Assembly: GCF_963422355.1 (NCBI RefSeq)
Contig: NC_085103.1
Coordinates: 4,970,548-5,034,547 of the forward strand
Origin: Corticium candelabrum
Taxonomy: Eukaryota; Porifera; Homoscleromorpha; Homosclerophorida; Plakinidae
Direction: 5' to 3'
Length of the DNA stretch: 64,000 nt
Positions 1 through 10,702 of the stretch are shown here, in pieces. Positions within the stretch are counted from its first letter, which is position 1. Each line of letters opens with the position of its first letter. The notes beneath the pieces were generated by a model. The model was not told the DNA's origin and searched no databases. It saw only the letters and a program-made list of their open reading frames with translations. Both the position numbers and the translations under genes were made by a program.

Positions 1-1267
1 CAGTAAGTCCACTAAATATGGCTTGAGACTGACAGCAAAACCATTACCGCCACATTTGCGGTAAATATCTATTACCTTGTCTTCAGAAAGCTTTTCTAGC
101 TCAACTGTGAAAAAACTGTCATCTTTCCTAGAATTGAGATGATCATCGCCAATCATTATTTCGTAAAGTTTTCGCTTCCCACTCATGAAATCAGAATCGT
201 CTGTATTACCAAACCGATCAAGGGCCTGAGAATTATCCGTAGCGTATGAATCTTTACAAAAATCTAACGTCAAAACTTGAATACCATACATTAAAATGTC
301 TCTTACCGTAACCAGCTAGAGACTGAGATGAGGAATCTACCAATGACGAAACTATCGGCATCGATTTTAAATTTCCATGTCCATTTTTTGACGAAGAAAT
401 TTCACCTTCAATACAAAACTGTATAAATCAACTAAATGAGACTTCTTTTATGTGTTCGTTACCTTCCCCAGAGTCTATCGATGAGCTACCCATGCTATCT
501 TCACCCGACACAGTAACAGTCAGCTGATGAGGCTTATTATCCCTATTGGTTCCTCGATTTGACCAAACAGGAACTGCTGCTATAGGACTGGTGTGACTTG
601 CATAAGTATGAGGTGCTTCAAGACCTGCTCAAAGATAACCTGCCTTGTAAATTCTACAACAGAACAACAAAAAATGTTTCCGTTACCATGCATACCTGAA
701 CGTCGATTCGATGGCGACGTCACTGTATCTGGTGAAACTAGCGCTTGTCCTAGTTGGTCTGGTGGCAAAATGTGATAGTGTCCTCTTTCGGATGCAAAAG
801 GCCTTTCAGAATTCTTTTCATGATCCACTCCACGACTGAGCTCAAACTGCCCACTACATTCTAAAGGTGTTGTCTCATTAATGCGAACAGAAGATGACGC
901 TTCTGAACACAATAAATTAGATAATACCGTTACGATCAGTAAAATGTCGTTATACCGTTTGTATTGTTTGCAGCTGAAATTACAAATTCGCCTGAAATAC
1001 CACCTACTGTTACCTGAGACCCAAAGTCGCCACCAGACCCAATCACGTCAATGCTACTACCATCCGTACTGTGATCTAGATCTAAAACAAAAACAGAAAG
1101 TTGGCAATTCTAAAAATTACACATGGCAAGCTGTTGAACCTGTACAACAGTGTGCTGCATATACTTACCGGCTTCCAGCAATGACTTTAGTACGTCTGGC
1201 TGCTTCTCCTTGAGTATCTTCTCAAATTCTGCCAGTTGGGACCCTCGATTATCCTCAGACAACTTTT
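1..1267 (-). CDS. VLIG/GVIN-like GTPase paralogue (unit 1), 5' linker exons and start of the large exon; runs off the left edge
   Basis: Reading leftwards on the minus strand I see five exons, each bounded by AG and GT and each entered in phase 1: 1169-1267 (encodes KLSEDNRGSQLAEFEKILKE and onward), 956-1081, 696-902, 463-579 and 1-263. The last continues beyond the window. Exon 956-1081 is 126 bp, exactly the length of its homologue at 37499-37624. Exon 696-902 begins EASSS and matches the start of the large VLIG exon at 37418. Exon 1-263 contains YEIMIGDD and VIDIYRKCGG, close to YEMMIGD and VIDIYRKCGG of the intact copy. No ATG precedes the first exon, so an upstream exon must exist; the TM exon at 9659-9808 is a candidate because it ends in the same phase. 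VLIG proteins are very large cytosolic GTPases induced by interferon in vertebrates. Whether this copy is still functional cannot be judged from its 5' end. Confidence 0.72.
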
Positions 1268-1339
1268 CTAATATACGAAAAAATCGTCAGCGACAAATTC
1301 AGACTTTCTCTTCTGTTTGGCTGTCATATACATAAAGTC

Positions 1340-1480
1340 TGGTTTTTGGATGCTTGGTGATTTAACACCTGAGATTCTTAACTTTCATAGTATGTCGGTG
1401 ATTTACTACTCCAAGGTTTAAAAAATTACCGATGATGTGCTACCCTGGGAGTAAATTACAGCTATTATAATATTATATTC
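1340..1480. repeat. Dispersed repeat with GGTGATTTRCTACC-like boxes, copy 1
   Basis: Short degenerate boxes of the form GGTGATTTACTACTCC occur here. The same boxes, often inverted as GGTAGCAAATCACC, recur at 5975-6210 and 37935-38020. A related segment lies at 1955-2065. The copies share no open frame and look like fragments of a non-coding interspersed element. Confidence 0.5.
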
Positions 1481-1499
1481 GTTCAAGCAATAAAGGGTC

Positions 1500-1765
1500 A
1501 CTGTCGTCAAGTGGCTTACTTAGGTAACGTTGAACGATCGCCAAGCGTAGACTGCCGTATCATTTTGCGTAAATCAAACGCCTCTTCGAAAAGATTAGTT
1601 TTAGTGTGTTGCAACAACTACAAACATGTCTTCAGTCTGCACAATGCAATGCTGTCTGACCAAGGATTTAGTGAGGAAGCTGTAGCAAACGTTATTAGAA
1701 TTTTGAAAGAACTGGACAACTCCAAATTACCATCAGAAGCTCTTTACGACAACGTGATCGACTAG
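1500..1765 (+). CDS. Unassigned open frame, possible terminal exon
   Basis: An open frame of about 90 codons ends in TAG at 1763-1765. It includes FSEEAVANVIRILKEL, which has the look of helical protein sequence. There is no ATG at its start; the frame is open back to about 1460. I recognise no family and see no partner exons nearby on the plus strand. It could be a terminal exon, a transposon remnant or chance. Confidence 0.25.
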
Positions 1766-1954
1766 GTTCCAAGCGACCCTCGTGTCGCAGTGACCTTTAG
1801 AAGTCTTTTGGCAAAGTGAACTTGACCATTTGCAGCCTTTTTTGTTCATCCTTACTGTTAACCTGCCACCAGCTGAAACAAAACCGAAATGTCGTTGTGT
1901 AGATCTTTGTTATTGATGCATGCATGTGTTGAGAAGACTATTCTCACACAGCAC

Positions 1955-2065
1955 CAGTCTGGGAATCTGCTACGAGAGGATACAGCAAATCGCAGCTGAT
2001 ATACCGAAGATAGCAAATTACGGTAGGGTGCCCTAGCAAATTAACGTGACAGCGGTTCTGGACCA
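1955..2065 (+). repeat. Dispersed repeat, same family as 6105-6210
   Basis: The stretch starting TCTGGGAATCTGCTAC and continuing through a GCAAATCGCAG box is repeated, with substitutions, at about 6105-6210 in the same orientation. It is non-coding. It probably belongs to the interspersed family with GTAGCAAATCACC boxes. Confidence 0.5.
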
Positions 2066-2529
2066 CTGTTATGGCTCACGCCAAATCATCAGATTTACGT
2101 CAACCACACCTTGACTAGTGTGATATGAACACAGTATGTCGTCATCACCCTCTCGGATCAGTAATCAAGTGGGGTCTACCCTCAACTGGGCGTCCACCAA
2201 TCCGACAGGTAAGTCCCAGAAAGTACATGTTTCTGTGTAATCCATATAGCGCTATAATTAACTGGTACATCGATGATTGATTGCGTGCGCTACGAGATCT
2301 TCGCCAGCTCTAAATAGCACGCCCAGTAGATATTAATGACCACCAACAAAGCGCTGATCCTCATGCCAACGGTCCCCACGCCAGATCCTCGAAACTCCCG
2401 ATCAACGGGAAACAACCACTCTCAGACATAGCCAGATAAACAAAGCGAAAGAACAACCAGATTCATTTTATTTATATTGCTGTTGTCACTCGGGATCATG
2501 AACCCATGCAGGCCATTATCTAGGTAGTG

Positions 2530-3771
2530 GTTTCACACTGGTGGTTAACCTAGCCTCGCAAGCCAAGCTCTTCCGCGCAGTCGCTGAGCTAAACGCACGT
2601 GAATCACACAAGGAGGAGGAGTTTTTGCCGGAATTGCTCCAGCGCGAGAAGGCCTCGTCGCTTTCGAGAAAGTCATAGTGACGTGGGATCCCGGATCCGG
2701 ATTCATAGCTTGGATAAGACTAATTCGATTTCCTAGAAAGCTCGTTAATGTAATTGCGTTTGATACAGGAAGCGGAGAGGAAGCCCTCTGCGAAGAGCGC
2801 TTAAACACGAAAGCCAGTGAAGCTGTTGATGGAAAAAGTGCCAGTGAATAATGAGCCCAGGAATGGCCTACATGGAACTGGTCCTCTGAACCTAGTACCT
2901 ACACTCTCCAGCAACGTTTCTTTCTACTGAACTCATCTGCAGGTTTGCGCGAATTAAAACAGGCGTAGCAGTGTTCACCACTCTTGCGTGTCTACTCTGA
3001 CACCTATAGTCTGTGAGAGAAATGGTGTGCATCAAACCAGTGGCATACAGCTTGTTGACCTCTCCAAGACGGGAACGGGTCATGATCAGATTGGCGTGTA
3101 TTGTTACTAACGCAGTCTATCTGACGGTACTTTCGACTCAGCAAGCAACTCTTTTGTACGATATTGGCTCTCCTCACGGTAAACTGAAAACATCTAGGCG
3201 TGGGAAAACAGCAGTGCAGTGGGCCTACCATGTTCAGGAAGTGTAGAGTTGACTCATAGTTGCATGTACTATGTACGACTTGTTTCCATGCACGGACTCT
3301 GATTGCACATATATACACCAACCGCGTACAATGAGTTCATTTCTCAAACTACCGCGCAGCAGATCTAGATTCGGCGGTGTACTGTTGGCGAAACTGAATG
3401 CTGAAAGGAGTCGTGACACTGCAGAATATTACATGGCTGAGCTGTTTAGATACGTACTAAAAGCGAACGATGATGTCAACTACATACTTTGCGCAAAACA
3501 AGCAAGTACGTGAAGCGATGTCGCGTGTTACTCAACTGTCATACCTACATGCTTAGCTAATCGAAGTAGCCTTATCTAAGCTATGAAACCGGATTCGGGG
3601 TCACACGTCCACTATGACATTGTCGAAAGCGACCAGGCTCTTCTCACGCTGGAGCAATTCCGGCAAAAGCTCCTTCTCCTCGTGTGATTCACGTGCGTTT
3701 AGCTCAGCGACTGCGCGGAAGAGCCTGGCTTGCGAGGCTATGGTTAACCGATGGTGTCACAAATTACTCGA
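2530..3771. mobile_element. Foldback or DNA-transposon-like unit with about 210-bp inverted arms
   Basis: The segment 2530-2741 is repeated in inverted orientation at about 3560-3771, with roughly 85 percent identity by eye. Shared landmarks are GGTTAACC followed by AGCCTCGCAAGCCA at the outer ends and TCATAGCTT at the inner ends. The roughly 820-bp interior (2742-3559) has only short open frames and no transposase I can recognise. The arrangement suits a non-autonomous foldback element. The right arm ends just before the N run, so its true border may be lost. Confidence 0.6.
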
Positions 3772-3800
3772 GTTATGGGAGGGGCTAGCCTCACGAGGGG

Positions 3801-4000
3801 NNNNNNNNNNNNNNNNNNNNNNNNNNNNNNNNNNNNNNNNNNNNNNNNNNNNNNNNNNNNNNNNNNNNNNNNNNNNNNNNNNNNNNNNNNNNNNNNNNNN
3901 NNNNNNNNNNNNNNNNNNNNNNNNNNNNNNNNNNNNNNNNNNNNNNNNNNNNNNNNNNNNNNNNNNNNNNNNNNNNNNNNNNNNNNNNNNNNNNNNNNNN
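3801..4000. other. Assembly gap (200 N)
   Basis: A run of exactly 200 undetermined bases, the usual placeholder for a scaffold gap of unknown size. Confidence 0.99.
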
Positions 4001-4039
4001 TCATAGTGATGTCGTCCGTCTTCTTAAAGCCTATCAGCT

Positions 4040-4345
4040 AGGATGATGCCGGTACCATCTGGTCTCCGCCGGTACCATCTGGTCTCCACCAGAACCTCAA
4101 AATGACGACAAATGTCCCAGTATATAATGGAGGCCACATGATTGTGTCGATCAGTGTAGTCCATCGGTGCCAAGTTACTACAGCCTGCCACAGTGTGGTC
4201 GACTGCCTCCAGGTCTGCACTGCACAAACGACAAGTGGTACTGACATCACGATGCAAAACGCTGCGCTCATAATGCCGAGTCCGAAGAGCTTCGTCTTGA
4301 GCAGCAAATACCAGTCCTTCAGTTGCAGCAGGAAGATTCGATGAC
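4040..4345 (-). pseudogene. C-terminal tail of a LINE reverse transcriptase
   Basis: The minus-strand reading gives AAQDEALRTRHYERSVLHRD followed by CRLCSADLEAVDHTVAGCSN and then DYTDRHNHVASIIYWDIC. A C-x2-C knuckle followed by VDH, then GC, then RHNxVA is the usual end of many non-LTR retrotransposon proteins. The reverse transcriptase core is absent, and the frame is lost upstream of about 4345. A short duplication of CCGGTACCATCTGG lies at its 3' end (about 4050-4085). I read this as a truncated dead copy. Confidence 0.6.
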
Positions 4346-4499
4346 TTCAGCCATCCCTAAGTCTCTTTCATGTCCACAAGTGGTTTCTCGGTAAGGCGGC
4401 GATACTGACCATTCATAGTCTTCTGCCCCAGGACTGTACACAAAGAGAACTGCTGCGCATACGGAAATGTTTTTCGCCGCACACAGGCTGAGAGTCACA

Positions 4500-5033
4500 C
4501 TCGTCAACGCCTTCTATCACACCGTTGGAGCTGCGCGCGATCAAGGCCGTCTGGTCTCAGCAGCCTCTTAGCTACGATACGGTTATGCTCTGCACAGCGC
4601 GCTCCACGGGTTTCTTCGGTTTTCTGAGGGCGGGCGAATTCACCATGTCATCATGACCGACTCTCACAAGAACCCAACCCTTGTGCGTCTGCACCTCAAG
4701 CGGTCAAAGACAGACCCCTTCCGCCGCGGTGCCGATGTCTATCTTGAACGGAGTGCCAATGACATGTGCCCGGTATCGTCGCTCTTTGCATACATGGCTG
4801 TCAGGGGCACTCTTTCGGGGCCGCTGTTCATCTTCAGCGACGGCTGTCCTCTATCCCGCGTCAGACTGGTGCAAGAGCTGCAGCGGGCGTTGTCGTCAGC
4901 AGGGCTAGATTGCTCGGGGTTTACTAGCCACAGATTTCCGAATCGGTGCCGCCACTACTGCCAAGGCCCGTGGCATAGACGACTCTACCATCAAAGAGTT
5001 GGAACGGTGGAAAAGCAAGGCGTTCGAGGCATA
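4500..5033 (+). pseudogene. Tyrosine recombinase pseudogene (Crypton/DIRS-type integrase fold)
   Basis: Around 4515-4640 the reading TPLELRAIKAVWSQQPLSYD, then FFGFLRAGEFT, matches the core-binding and early catalytic part of this family. At 4680-4930 there is LKRSKTDPFRRG, then CPVSSLFAYMAVRG, then GPLFIFSDGCPLSR. After a frameshift near 4940 comes FRIGAATTAKARGIDDSTIK with ERWKSKAFEA and a stop at 5031-5033. The H-x-FRIGAAT box is the conserved HxxR region of tyrosine recombinases; the first H is present as SHRF in the broken frame. At least two frameshifts make it non-functional. Such recombinases catalyse integration of Cryptons and DIRS-like elements; I cannot say which source applies. 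Confidence 0.72.
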
Positions 5034-5365
5034 AATAAAGTTGCCTGCTAGGCATCTTGCACGCTGGTCGAAACAATTAGCCTGCTAGTGTGTGTCATTA
5101 CCGCTGTATACTTATAATACATCTAATGTAGAGAACACAAGCAGCCTAGCGTAAGGATGTAGGAACTTCGTGCAGACACCATCCGGGCGCTTGCTGGACA
5201 CCCTTGTTTCCGTGCATGTTTTCTGAGGGCTCGCTCCTCTTCGCTAGGTGCTGTCTGTCCCGTGGGACATTCACCCAACCGTTCGTGATCGGCAAACTTA
5301 GAATACAGTCTCAAGTCTGGTTACCGTACCTGAACCAAAGGTTTGCTCAAAGAACAAACCTTGTT

Positions 5366-5528
5366 TGGGCCGGGATCCAGGCCTAAAAGTACACGTTCCT
5401 TAGAACACATAACCAAAAGCATGTGGCGCATGCGCAGAGGCCCGGGGTCTCGACCCTCGCGCCACGGCCACATTTTCCGACCAGGCAGGTGTGGTGTCGT
5501 GCAGAAAAATCTCAACGAGTGACGGTAA
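5366..5528. repeat. Direct repeat copy 1 with an NRF-1-like GCGCATGCGCA palindrome
   Basis: This roughly 165-bp segment recurs at 5729-5896 in the same orientation, about 360 bp downstream. Both copies carry GGCGCATGCGCAGAGGCCCG near the middle and GACCAGGCAGGTGTGGTGTC near the end. GCGCATGCGC matches the NRF-1 consensus half-sites, apart from the first base. There is no convincing coding sequence. Confidence 0.55.
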
Positions 5529-5728
5529 GAAGGAGTCAAATGCGGTTTAACGCAGTTAGACAGAGTTGACTCCACCCCGAAACGTAGCGCGCGCATCGAA
5601 AAGAAGTGTATACGCGTAGCTCTGCCGCCGCAACCGTGTTATTGCGCTCATAGCCTCTGTGACAGCCAACGCAATATTGCTTTCCCCTCCCTCTCTCCAT
5701 CTCGTCTCCATTGGTTATCCAACGTGAA

Positions 5729-5896
5729 AGACCGGGGGCCGGAATCCGGGCCTAAAACTACCGTTCCCTGAAACACAGAACCAGAAGTCAGTGGCGCATG
5801 CGCAGAGGCCCGGGGTCTCAATCCTCACGCCACGGCCACACTTTCCGACCAGGCAGGTGTGGTGTCGAGCAGGAACATCTGAACGAATGAAGGTAA
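5729..5896. repeat. Direct repeat copy 2 with an NRF-1-like GCGCATGCGCA palindrome
   Basis: Second copy of the unit at 5366-5528, with about 85 percent identity by eye and the same central palindrome. Tandem placement suggests local duplication of a short element or of a promoter-like CpG segment. Confidence 0.55.
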
Positions 5897-5974
5897 GGGG
5901 TCAACGAACTTCACTGTTGATATACAGTTTCTGCATCTATATTACTCGAATGAATACCAGTACACTCTACTCCT

Positions 5975-6210
5975 GGAGGTAGCACATCACCGATAATTTG
6001 TTACACATTGAAGTAGCAAATCACCGAAATACTATTTAACCTAAGGGAGTAAAAGATCCTAGGTGGTAGATCACCACTACAGTACTCAAAACCGATCTGG
6101 GAATCTGCTACCCAGGAGCATAGCAAATCGCAGGCGATAAGACTACGGAAGATAGATATCACGAGAGGGTAGCCAATTACAGTGACATCGTGACTGGTTC
6201 TAAACATGTT
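5975..6210. repeat. Dispersed repeat with GTAGCAAATCACC boxes, copy 2
   Basis: It contains GGTAGCACATCACC, AGTAGCAAATCACC and GGTGGTAGATCACC within 90 bp. A stretch similar to 1955-2065 follows. From here to 6797 I see no gene. Confidence 0.55.
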
Positions 6211-6799
6211 CTCACTCACTGCCAAAAAGTTTGGCGATGATTTCTGGCATAGACTGCGCCTTCGGTATTCCAATAATAAAAAATAGCGCGAGTCAGTGGT
6301 TGCTATCGTTTAGATCTTCCACACTGATGTGAATCAGGTATAGCAAAGGTGTATGCTCTCAACTCGTACGTGTCTGATATACGCGTTCGTTGTGCCTTCT
6401 ATCTATATTTATAACATTAAGGTCAGTGTGAGTTTCACGACAGCGGATGCGCCATATAATGAGAGGCATCAAATCTCTAATTGGTTGACTACAGTGCATT
6501 GCACTGAGCTGAGTACATAGCGAGAGACATCACAATGTATTGCACACTCAAATAGTGTGAGTGGTCAGAGAGTCACATGCAGCCAAAAAGGTGTACTAGA
6601 GACAAGGGTCAACAGAAAGACGACTTTAGAACGTCCGCTTAGACATATCCGTATTGCTCCTTCCAACAATTGCTCGGAGACAGGAGCGGTGTCAGACCAA
6701 GACCTCCCGTGGGTATCGCTTGTTGGTGGGGGAAGGTACCGTATCGAAACGATTGGTCGAAATAGATTGGGCAGAGCACCGCGTGCATGAGAGGACATA

Positions 6800-8742
6800 C
6801 AGTAGAGTCTGCTTAAGTCAAATCTTAAGGGGCCACAAAAATAATTCTACTTATCCGAAATTCTACTTATCCAAAAGCCTTGTTTCAACCTCTTAAATTA
6901 TGCATTAATTAAAATATGTAAGACTCTAAAGTCACCTGATACCTATGCTTGACTGCAAAACTATCAATCTTTTTCTCTAATTTAACTATTTGGTCTAGCA
7001 AATCTGAATTACCATCTCTCTGTACAACAAAATATCGAAGCTTCTGCAAACAGTTGCTGGCTTCATAATGGCTAACTAGTGGTACTTCATCACCACAGTC
7101 ATCTTCTGAAACATCTTCTGTGGAAGGGTTGTCTGCTTCCGCTGAATGTTGCAGACTGCTAACTACTTCAGCTACAGTCATTGCAGGAGATACCAACAGT
7201 TCTGAATCAACATTAACAAAGTCGTCTGCAGCAAAAGAACTGTCTATTAGACCTCTGTCTAGAAGACCCTTAACAAGAGGCATGACACTTGGCTCATCTG
7301 TTTCAACATCTGTGGTGGCACTGTCTGTGTGGAATCCTGCTTTTTAAAGCAGTTCTCCACTGTGGCCATAGTGACTGAGTCCCACGCCATCCTTAGCAGT
7401 GTCAGTGCGTCAAAAAGATTTATGGGAAATTCAGCTGCTTTGAAACCTGAGTCAAAATGCTGCAGTAACTTTCAAAGCATGAGAGATCTGTAGTGAGTCT
7501 TTAAATTCTTTATTATTCCACAGTCACAAGGTTGAAGCTTGGCAGTAGCGTTAGGAGGAAGAAACAGAAGCTCTGTAGCTTTGAGACCAGCCACATGGCT
7601 ATGAGCAGTACAATTATCAACCACCAGCAACACCTTACGCTTGGCTTTGGCCATTGCTGCATCAAATGACCTCATCCACTTGATAAACAGTTTACCAGTC
7701 ATCCATGCTCGTTTGTTGGCTTCATATTCAGTAGGGAGTTACCTAATCCGTTTGAAACACCTTGGGTTTTTGAACTTGCCAATCACCAGTAATGGCCATT
7801 TTTCTGACCCATCGATATTGGTGCACACCATTGCTGTTAGTCTCTCCTTTGATTTCTTGCCACCATAACATTTCTCATGTTCAAATGCAAGCGTCTTGTC
7901 TGGCAAAAGTCTCCAAAACAAACCAGTTTCGTCAGCATTGAAAACGTCTCTAGGATTGTACCTTGCAAGAACTGAATGCAACACGTCCGTCACCCATGAA
8001 TCAGTAACTTCTTCGTCAACTGCCGCTCTTTCTCCGCACATTGACTTACATCTGATCGAATGACGTTTCTTAAACCTGTCAAGCCATCCTACACTGCAAG
8101 ACCAATCGCATTTACCGAGTCCTTCGCCAGGTCTTCGGCTTTGCTCACTAGGATTGGCCCGCTCAGCGGCACGTTCTCTGATCGCGCGCCCATAAAACAC
8201 CTCAACAGCGCTTCTTCGACATCCTCGTACTTAGCAGGTCTAGCGCGTTTCTTACTCACATCAGTGTGCCCTTCGTAGAAAAGTTTTCTGTACCTGTCCT
8301 TGTCCCGAACTATTGTTGAAACACTACTTGGTGCGATGCCGAAGTCACTGGCGATGTCCTTCTTCTTTTTCCCGCCCCTTTCAACACAGTCAATCATTTC
8401 GATTTTTCGCTTTAGAGATAGCGTAACAAGTTTACGTGAAGAAAAAGAAGCCATGTCCGTGAAAGAACGTGCTTTACTAGTCTCGCGTAGCCAGATCAAT
8501 TTCCGTGCAAGCCGCGGCTGACATACTAAAGACACGTAATCAATTTCTTCGAGTTAACCGGAGATTCATTGAGTGCGGACCTGGCCTTCGCGTGGAGGTA
8601 ACCGAAAATTTGACTTAAGCGAATTCGACTTAGCCGATTCCTTTTGTATTGGTTGAATCGGTAACCAGGCAGGGACCAAAGGTCTCTTTCGAGGTATCCG
8701 GAACTTTGAGATAACCGAGTTTGAGTTCAGTGGACTCTACTG
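6800..8742 (-). mobile_element. Tigger/pogo-like DNA transposon, full length with TA target duplications
   Basis: The left end begins CAGTAGAGTCTGCTTAAG and the right end, read inverted, begins CAGTAGAGTCCACTGAAC. Both are preceded by TA (6798-6799 and 8743-8744), the target duplication of Tc1/mariner-class elements. CAGTAGAGTC-type ends are usual for Tigger-like families. Internal sub-terminal repeats resembling TCTACTTATCC are visible at the left end. The 1943-bp length leaves room for a single transposase gene, present on the minus strand but broken. Confidence 0.88.
6909..8454 (-). pseudogene. Tigger-like transposase pseudogene (CENP-B HTH plus DDE_1)
   Basis: The likely start ATG is at 8454. 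The first 40 codons hold a pipsqueak/CENP-B-type helix-turn-helix (LKRKIEMIDCVERGGKKKKD, then SDFGIAPSSVSTIV). A second DNA-binding stretch ends in WLDRFKKRHSI after a frameshift near 8110. The catalytic core keeps FNADETGLFWRLLP (first D), VLLVVDNCTAHSH (second D) and FLPPNATAKLQPCD. The third acidic position is probably in RMAWDSVTMATVENCF. Breaks are an in-frame TAA just after FKRIR (about 7736), a frameshift near 7470 and another in an A run near 7345. The enzyme would have moved the surrounding element by cut and paste. It cannot be active as it stands. Confidence 0.87.
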
Positions 8743-8744
8743 TA

Positions 8745-9658
8745 GCTATATTCGATCGAGAAATGTTGGCTATAGTCCCGAAGGGTACAGTGTCGTATCG
8801 TCGACAAAATGTAGCAAAGGTAGACGCGTCCATACCACACAGGCAGACCCACCGTCAAACATCTCTCGAGACATTGTCCTGCTCGAGCACAAAGCGCCAT
8901 GCATACAGAAGACGTCACAAGAAGGCGTCACAACCTCAACAACGTCACACTGAACTAAGCTTTGTCCACGTCTTCAGTTATTGCGAGAACGTCTTCCCTC
9001 ATACTGACCTCACAGTATATCACATCTAGCAAACCAACCATATCATTCCTATACTGACCGGTCAATTTAACTTAGTTGTCGCATCTTTTACTCTGCCATC
9101 TCTGGAATGTTTTCTATTAATGCATGGTATCTAGGCAGGTGATCCATGTCTATATTCTCAATAAATAACCGACAGGCGCATGCGCTAGAGTTCTAGTAAT
9201 ACCGGTGTGGACCATGGTACTGTACGACTCGACGACTTGACAGCTGGGTGTGGGCGAGTCGGTCGACAAATGTGAATGGGCGCGGTATTACCTATACTAC
9301 GCGTACGGCTCACTGTTACGGTATACGTTGTAAACCTGCACCTGTCAGTCTATTCTCTGTTTCGTAGCAGTATGCGTACTCTGACGTGTTTCTCGTAGAT
9401 TTGAAAGCAAATTAGGCTATTTGGCACAAACATCCAGCTGTTTGGACATGTCTTGGCATGTGGTGTGAGGTCCATGTGACCTTGTATCCCCTACATACAC
9501 CCTTAGCTAATTGTAACATAGCTAGTTAAGCTAGCAGCCAAGGGTTTAGCACTTTATTGCTTCTTCGTTCGCGTCAGCTTCACCTTAACTACCTAATCAT
9601 TCACCGAAAGATCCTCATGACCTCGTTCAAATACTACACAGTGTACGACTCGACTAAC
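8745..9658. other. No gene seen
   Basis: Only short, mutually overlapping frames occur here. There is no recognisable repeat or RNA gene. It lies between the Tigger element and the decayed membrane-protein exons. Confidence 0.5.
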
Positions 9659-9808
9659 CTGTGTCAACGTGGTGGTGTAGTGAAGTAGACTGATCAACTG
9701 CTCCATCATCATGTATTCCGTTCATTGAAAAACCACAAAACATGTATAATGTTGTTATCAGCAGAACACCCATAAGTATTGGTAAATCCAATAACAATTC
9801 CCAAAAAT
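9659..9808 (-). CDS. Unit 1 copy of the second transmembrane exon (150 bp)
   Basis: Read on the minus strand from acceptor TTTTTGTAG, this exon encodes LLLDLPILMGVLLITTLYMF, then CGFSMNG, then GAVDQSTSLHHHVDTG. It aligns without gaps to exon 47848-47997 (shared landmarks MFxGFSM, GAVxQS, SLHH) and has the same 150-bp length and phase 1-1 borders. Its donor is CAG followed by GTTAGT, as in unit 2; sequence similarity stops just after that donor. Read without splicing, both copies would stop at the TAG inside the donor. The exon itself is intact even though its upstream neighbour is broken. Confidence 0.7.
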
Positions 9809-9910
9809 CTACAAAAAGTATTAAAAGATTTTTTCAATGTCCATATGCTTAAAATATTGGCCACTCACCATCTGTCCACCTTCTCTGATCTTCAAAACAA
9901 ACAGAAAATA

Positions 9911-9912
<2 letters not shown>

Positions 9913-9943
<31 letters not shown>
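9913..9943. repeat. (TA)n microsatellite
   Basis: About 15 TA units, next to the left end of the inserted element at 9955. Confidence 0.9.
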
Positions 9944-9948
<5 letters not shown>

Positions 9949-9954
9949 TTAAGG

Positions 9955-10702
9955 ACCGTACTTCCGCGCTTTTAACGGCATGCTGGCAAATTACGGAGTC
10001 TAACAAGTACCGGTATACCTCGAGGTATACCTGCATTCCTGTATATTGTGAGGCAAAATTCTAACTCAGGCCGAGCTCTTCTCTTTGCCTCATTCGATCC
10101 AGCCACCGCTGACGCTTTTCTTCTCTTCCTAGATGACACTTGCTTGTACTTCTTCATCGTTTCAATTTGTTCTTGACCTTCAATCTATCCAGTCTTGCAC
10201 GCAGTTCCTCGGAAACCCACATTCTTTCGCCGTCTTTGAGATATTATCTTTCAAAGCTGCCAATCTCATTAAAACTTCACTCTTTTTCTGAATTGTATAC
10301 GATTTTCTTCCCTTTGTCAGTGGTGTAAGACGTTCACGAGCAGGGGGCTGTACAGTGAATACAGATATTAACTACCTCGCTTGCCGGACCACATGCAGAT
10401 TGGCAAAAGTCACTGGCACAAAAATTTCAGTTCCTACACTGAGCGAGGGGCTTCAGCCACCTCACCCCCGCTTCCTACGCCGGTGTTTGTAGTCGCGTCA
10501 ACGTTCCGCCATCATCAAGCATGCGCAGATAAGCATTACGAGGTCGCGCGTGTCTGGAATTTCTAAGACCCGTATACTTCAGTCTGTACCAGCATACCTC
10601 AGTCTATATCGGCATGCTGATATGGAGTACCACATCGCTTCGACGCTAATTTTGGTAAACCCCACTTTTAACGGCATGCGGATAGAAGCGCGGAAATACG
10701 GT
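9955..10702 (-). mobile_element. Non-autonomous pogo/Tigger-like element inserted in the ectodomain exon
   Basis: The left end reads ACCGTACTTCCGCGCTT and the right end, inverted, reads ACCGTATTTCCGCGCTT. GGCATGC boxes occur just inside both. The minus-strand interior (about 10100-10330) reads GRKSYTIQKKSEVLMRLAAL, then DNISKTAKECGFPRNCVQDW, a typical N-terminal HTH of CENP-B/pogo transposases, followed by a stop. No catalytic domain is left in 748 bp. It is probably an internally deleted relative of a Tigger-type transposon. Confidence 0.7.

Noticed and set aside
3614..4041. Open frames crossing the N run
   Set aside because: They are open only because undetermined bases contain no stop codons.
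7120..8278. Plus-strand frames across the Tigger transposase
   Set aside because: They are antisense to recognised transposase motifs on the minus strand.
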